64,000 nt of DNA from PFJX01 sp964393825 (lineage in GTDB: Bacteria > Pseudomonadota > Gammaproteobacteria > Burkholderiales > Thiobacillaceae), in contig CAYMUY010000002.1 in assembly GCA_964393825.1 (NCBI GenBank), positions 104,525 to 168,524 of the forward strand. The letters are read 5' to 3'. The notes below the pieces were generated by a model, which was not told the origin of the DNA, searched no databases, and saw nothing but the letters and a program-made list of their open reading frames with translations. This document shows positions 61,657-64,000 of this stretch, one piece after another. Position 1 is the first letter of the stretch. Each line of letters starts with the position of its first letter. The position numbers and the translations under genes are program-made.

Positions 61657-61935
61657 TCCCCCTGTGGCGCCGGTCCAGCCGGCCGCTTTGCCACGGCGAT
61701 TCATGGGCGCGGCAACACCCGGGCAAGCGCCTTCCCCATTTTCCAGGGCGACACCTCGCATGTCGGCATCATCGGCATGCGGGGGAAATGCCGCTGGTCC
61801 TGGTCGATACCGCCCCGGGCGGCCGATCAGCCACACCCCGTCGCTCCGGATTCGACTTGCACGGCCCGTTGCGACCGTGATCCATAAGCACTCCCTTATA
61901 ATCCCCCCGCCTTCCATACCCCGCGCGTGATCCTC
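61657..61935. other. Intergenic region before exbB with a -10 element and repeat fragment
   Basis: This 279-bp stretch has no convincing gene. A partial GTAGCGC-type repeat lies at about 61664-61684 (gtggcgccggtccagccggcc). A perfect -10, TATAAT, is at 61897-61902, without a good -35 at normal spacing. I saw no Fur-box-like AT-rich dyad, so iron control of the following operon is not supported here. Confidence 0.5.
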
Positions 61936-62589
61936 ATGTTCCATTTCTCCGCTTCCACCGCCGTCAACCTGGCGCTGACCGTCCTCATCCTGTTCTCCCT
62001 GATCACCTGGACGATGATCTTCGCCAAGGGCTGGTTGCAGTGGCAGTTGCGCCAGGCCAACGCCGCCTTCGCCAAGCGTTTCTGGCAAGCGCCGGATCTG
62101 GCGGCGGCGGAAGTCGCGGCGAAGCAGGCGGACAGTCCGCTGGCGCGGCTGGCGAAGGCGGGCTTCGATACCCTGAACGCGCTCGGCGACCGCCAGACCC
62201 TGGCGCATGCCGGCGACCGCCAGGCGGTGCTGGAGCGCAGCCTGTCGCAACAGGTGCGCAAGGAACAGCACAAGCTGGAAGCCGGCCTCATGCTGCTCGC
62301 CAGCATCGGCAGCACGGCGCCGTTCGTCGGCCTGTTCGGCACGGTCTGGGGGATCATGAACGCGATGAGCAACATCGCGATCTCGGGCGGCTCCGGCCTG
62401 GAAGTGGTGGCCGGCCCGGTGGGCGAGGCGCTGCTCGCCACCGCCATCGGTATCGCCGCCGCGATTCCCGCCGTGCTTGCCTACAACTACGGCGTGCGCG
62501 TCACCCGCCTGATGGTGTCCGAGATGGAAGGCTTCGCCAACGAATTCCTGCGCCTGGCCGGCCAGGCCAACGGCAGCAAGGGGGACTGA
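61936..62589 (+). CDS. exbB: MotA/TolQ/ExbB proton-channel family protein
   Basis: A 217-residue inner-membrane protein that, with ExbD, uses proton flow to energise TonB. Three transmembrane helices are visible (about residues 10-28, 112-135 and 158-178), with the family signature ASIGSTAPFVGLFGTVWGIMNAM around the second. Start at ATG 61936 (MFHFSAST); a GTG at 61927 is possible. The exbD gene begins 1 bp after the stop. Confidence 0.93.
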   Translation: MFHFSASTAVNLALTVLILFSLITWTMIFAKGWLQWQLRQANAAFAKRFWQAPDLAAAEVAAKQADSPLARLAKAGFDTLNALGDRQTLAHAGDRQAVLERSLSQQVRKEQHKLEAGLMLLASIGSTAPFVGLFGTVWGIMNAMSNIAISGGSGLEVVAGPVGEALLATAIGIAAAIPAVLAYNYGVRVTRLMVSEMEGFANEFLRLAGQANGSKGD

Positions 62590-62590
62590 G

Positions 62591-63010
62591 ATGGCGATCC
62601 GCCAGGAGTCCGATTTCCAACCCATGAGCGAGATCAACGTCACGCCGCTGGTGGACGTGATGCTGGTGCTGCTGGTGATCTTCATGGTCACCGCGCCGTT
62701 CATTTTGCAATCGGTCAAGGTGCGGCTGCCGGAAACCTCGCCGGTGGCGGCGCTGAAGCCGGCGCCGGCGCTGGTGGTCAGCGTGCAGGCGGATGGCCTG
62801 GTGTTTCTCGGCCGTGACGCGATCGACGTGACCGTGCTGGAGGCGCGCCTGAAAACCGAAATGGACAAGAACGGCGAACTCACCCTGCAACTGCGCGCCG
62901 ATACCGGCGTGCCCTACGGCCGCGTCACCGAAGTGATGGCCGCCGCCAGCCGCGCCGGAGTGGCCAAGCTGACCTTCATCACCTCCGCCGCCCCGCAGGG
63001 GAAGAAGTGA
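62591..63010 (+). CDS. exbD: Biopolymer transport protein ExbD
   Basis: A 139-residue protein with one membrane helix (about residues 20-38) and a periplasmic domain. D22 in INVTPLVDVMLVLLVIF corresponds to the essential Asp of ExbD (D25 in E. coli). The periplasmic half ends with the conserved VPYGRVTEVMAAASRAGVAK. It overlaps the following tonB-like start by 4 bp (GTGA). Confidence 0.94.
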   Translation: MAIRQESDFQPMSEINVTPLVDVMLVLLVIFMVTAPFILQSVKVRLPETSPVAALKPAPALVVSVQADGLVFLGRDAIDVTVLEARLKTEMDKNGELTLQLRADTGVPYGRVTEVMAAASRAGVAKLTFITSAAPQGKK

Positions 63011-64000
63011 TTCCAGCCGTACTTGCGCCCGCGGCCGCCCTGCTCGCCCGCCTCGGCCCAGTCGTGGCCAGGCTGGAAATGCGCCACTGGGTCGCCGTCG
63101 CCGGCAGCGCCGCCCTGCACCTGGGTGTGCTGCTCGGCTTCAACCAGGCGCCGCCGCCGCTGCCGCCGCCGATGACCTTCGAGGTCAAGCTGGAACCGCC
63201 GCCCGCCGCGAAGCCACCGAAGCAACGCCTGGCCGAGAGCAAGCCGAAGGTAAACAAGGTCAAGGCGAACAAGCGTCTGGCCAAGAAAAAGCCCGTGAAA
63301 AAACAGGCGCGCGAGCCGGATACCCTGCTGACGGAATGGAAGAGTGAAATGCGGCCAGCGAAGGATGTGCCCGCGGTCACCCTGCCCGACGCGCGGGCGC
63401 TCGGCGTCAACCTGGCCAGCGAAGTCGGCCGCGCCGCGCCGGCGAAACTGGCCAGCGCCAGCCCCCGGCCAGGGGCGACGGCACCGACCGCGCCGGCCAG
63501 CAGCAGCGCCGCCAGCGCGCTGAGCGAACCGGGCGGCAAGACCGGCAGTGGTCATGGCGCCAGCAGTGGCGCCGAATCCGGCATCGCCCTGGTCGCCGCG
63601 CAAGGCCTTGGCAAGAGCCAGGCGATCGCCGTCGGCGGTGGCGCCCAGGGCAGCGATGCGCTCGCGGGCAGTGCCGCCGCCTCCGGCCAGTTGGCGGTCG
63701 CCTCGCTCGCCGCCAGCGCCAACACGGGCAGCCTGGAACGTAGCGCCAGCGGCGGCGGTCATGCCAGCCAGGCCACCGAGAGGTCTTCGCTCAGCCCCGG
63801 CGCCGTCGCCGGTGGCGAGCCGCATGGCGTCCGCCTGACCATGGCGGGTGTGCTCGCCAGCCTGCCGGCCGCAACCAGCGGCAGCGGCAGTCTGGCCAGT
63901 GGTGAACTCGACGCCGGTGCCGGTCATGGCGCGGCAGCGGCCGGCCAGGCCAGCCAGGCCAGCCTCGCCGCCGCCAGCGCCGGCGAGCGTCCCACCGTGC
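63007..64000 (+). CDS. TonB-like energy transducer, partial, with long Ala/Ser/Gly-rich region
   Basis: The reading frame opens at GTG 63007 (overlapping the exbD stop) and runs off the window, 331 codons. The membrane helix around residues 28-44 has S34-x3-H38 in VAGSAALHLGVLLGF, the SxxxH signature of TonB helices. It is followed by PPPLPPPM, a basic stretch (KPKVNKVKANKRLAKKKPVKK) and then about 200 residues rich in Ala, Ser and Gly (ASGQLAVASLAASANTGS, GHGASSGAESG) instead of the usual Pro-Glu/Pro-Lys spacer. The C-terminal TonB domain is not in view. ATG 63079 is an alternative start. Confidence 0.8.
   Translation, partial: MIPAVLAPAAALLARLGPVVARLEMRHWVAVAGSAALHLGVLLGFNQAPPPLPPPMTFEVKLEPPPAAKPPKQRLAESKPKVNKVKANKRLAKKKPVKKQAREPDTLLTEWKSEMRPAKDVPAVTLPDARALGVNLASEVGRAAPAKLASASPRPGATAPTAPASSSAASALSEPGGKTGSGHGASSGAESGIALVAAQGLGKSQAIAVGGGAQGSDALAGSAAASGQLAVASLAASANTGSLERSASGGGHASQATERSSLSPGAVAGGEPHGVRLTMAGVLASLPAATSGSGSLASGELDAGAGHGAAAAGQASQASLAAASAGERPTV

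Overview
The window is GC-rich (roughly two-thirds G+C by eye) and gene-dense, and it looks like a betaproteobacterial chromosome. The supporting signs are a B12-dependent ribonucleotide reductase, the dnaX-ybaB-recR block with a 4.5S SRP RNA beside it, ubiJ-ubiB, an exbB-exbD-tonB-like set, and dispersed short palindromes of the GTAGCGC(C/A)GGCG type. The genus cannot be fixed from the sequence alone.

Layout. 1-3.5 kb: the tail of an unknown gene, a small DUF4156-like lipoprotein and nrdJ, with two NrdR-like boxes upstream of nrdJ. 3.6-10 kb: a copper/silver efflux operon consisting of a small Cys/His-rich exported protein, a CusC-type outer-membrane channel, a CusB adaptor with a CusF-like domain fused to its C-terminus, and a CusA pump that keeps all three export methionines. 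10-11.8 kb: a two-gene module resembling a toxin-antitoxin pair (ADP-ribosyltransferase-like fold plus small partner), then exodeoxyribonuclease III.

11.8-37.4 kb: a large surface-polysaccharide locus. A plus-strand arm encodes a deacetylase-like protein, a GT4, an AlgI-type MBOAT, an AlgX/AlgJ-like SGNH protein and a TPR protein. A minus-strand arm of about 20 kb probably starts at the Wzm permease. It continues through Wzt, GT9, a methyltransferase, three WbsX/GH99-like proteins, GT4, an alpha-toroid-like protein, four GT2s, two NodB-type deacetylases, a sulfotransferase and an alkaline-phosphatase-superfamily membrane enzyme with a Thr nucleophile. The logic is an ABC-exported, acetylated and possibly sulfated or phospho-decorated glycan. 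The part around 31-36 kb is visibly more A+T-rich, and a decaying MNT/HEPN pair sits between the permease and the ATPase.

37.5-47.5 kb: aroB and dgt, then an AT-richer OafA-type acyltransferase, a WalW-like deacetylase, a GNAT-like protein, and a compact E1(alpha-beta fusion)-E2-acyl carrier protein operon with no E3. The last set is the best candidate for an undescribed system: it could move an acyl unit from a 2-oxo acid or ketose through lipoyl-E2 to an ACP.

47.5-64 kb: housekeeping genes. These are purB, recR, an inserted RelE/ParE-type TA pair, ybaB, dnaX, SRP RNA, a DAHP synthase behind a leader-peptide/terminator attenuator, a TrpB2-type synthase, two less-known genes, an MtnA plus FucA-type aldolase pair (a DHAP-shunt signature), ubiJ-ubiB, and exbB-exbD-tonB-like, the last running off the end. 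No tRNA, rRNA, IS element or CRISPR array was seen.
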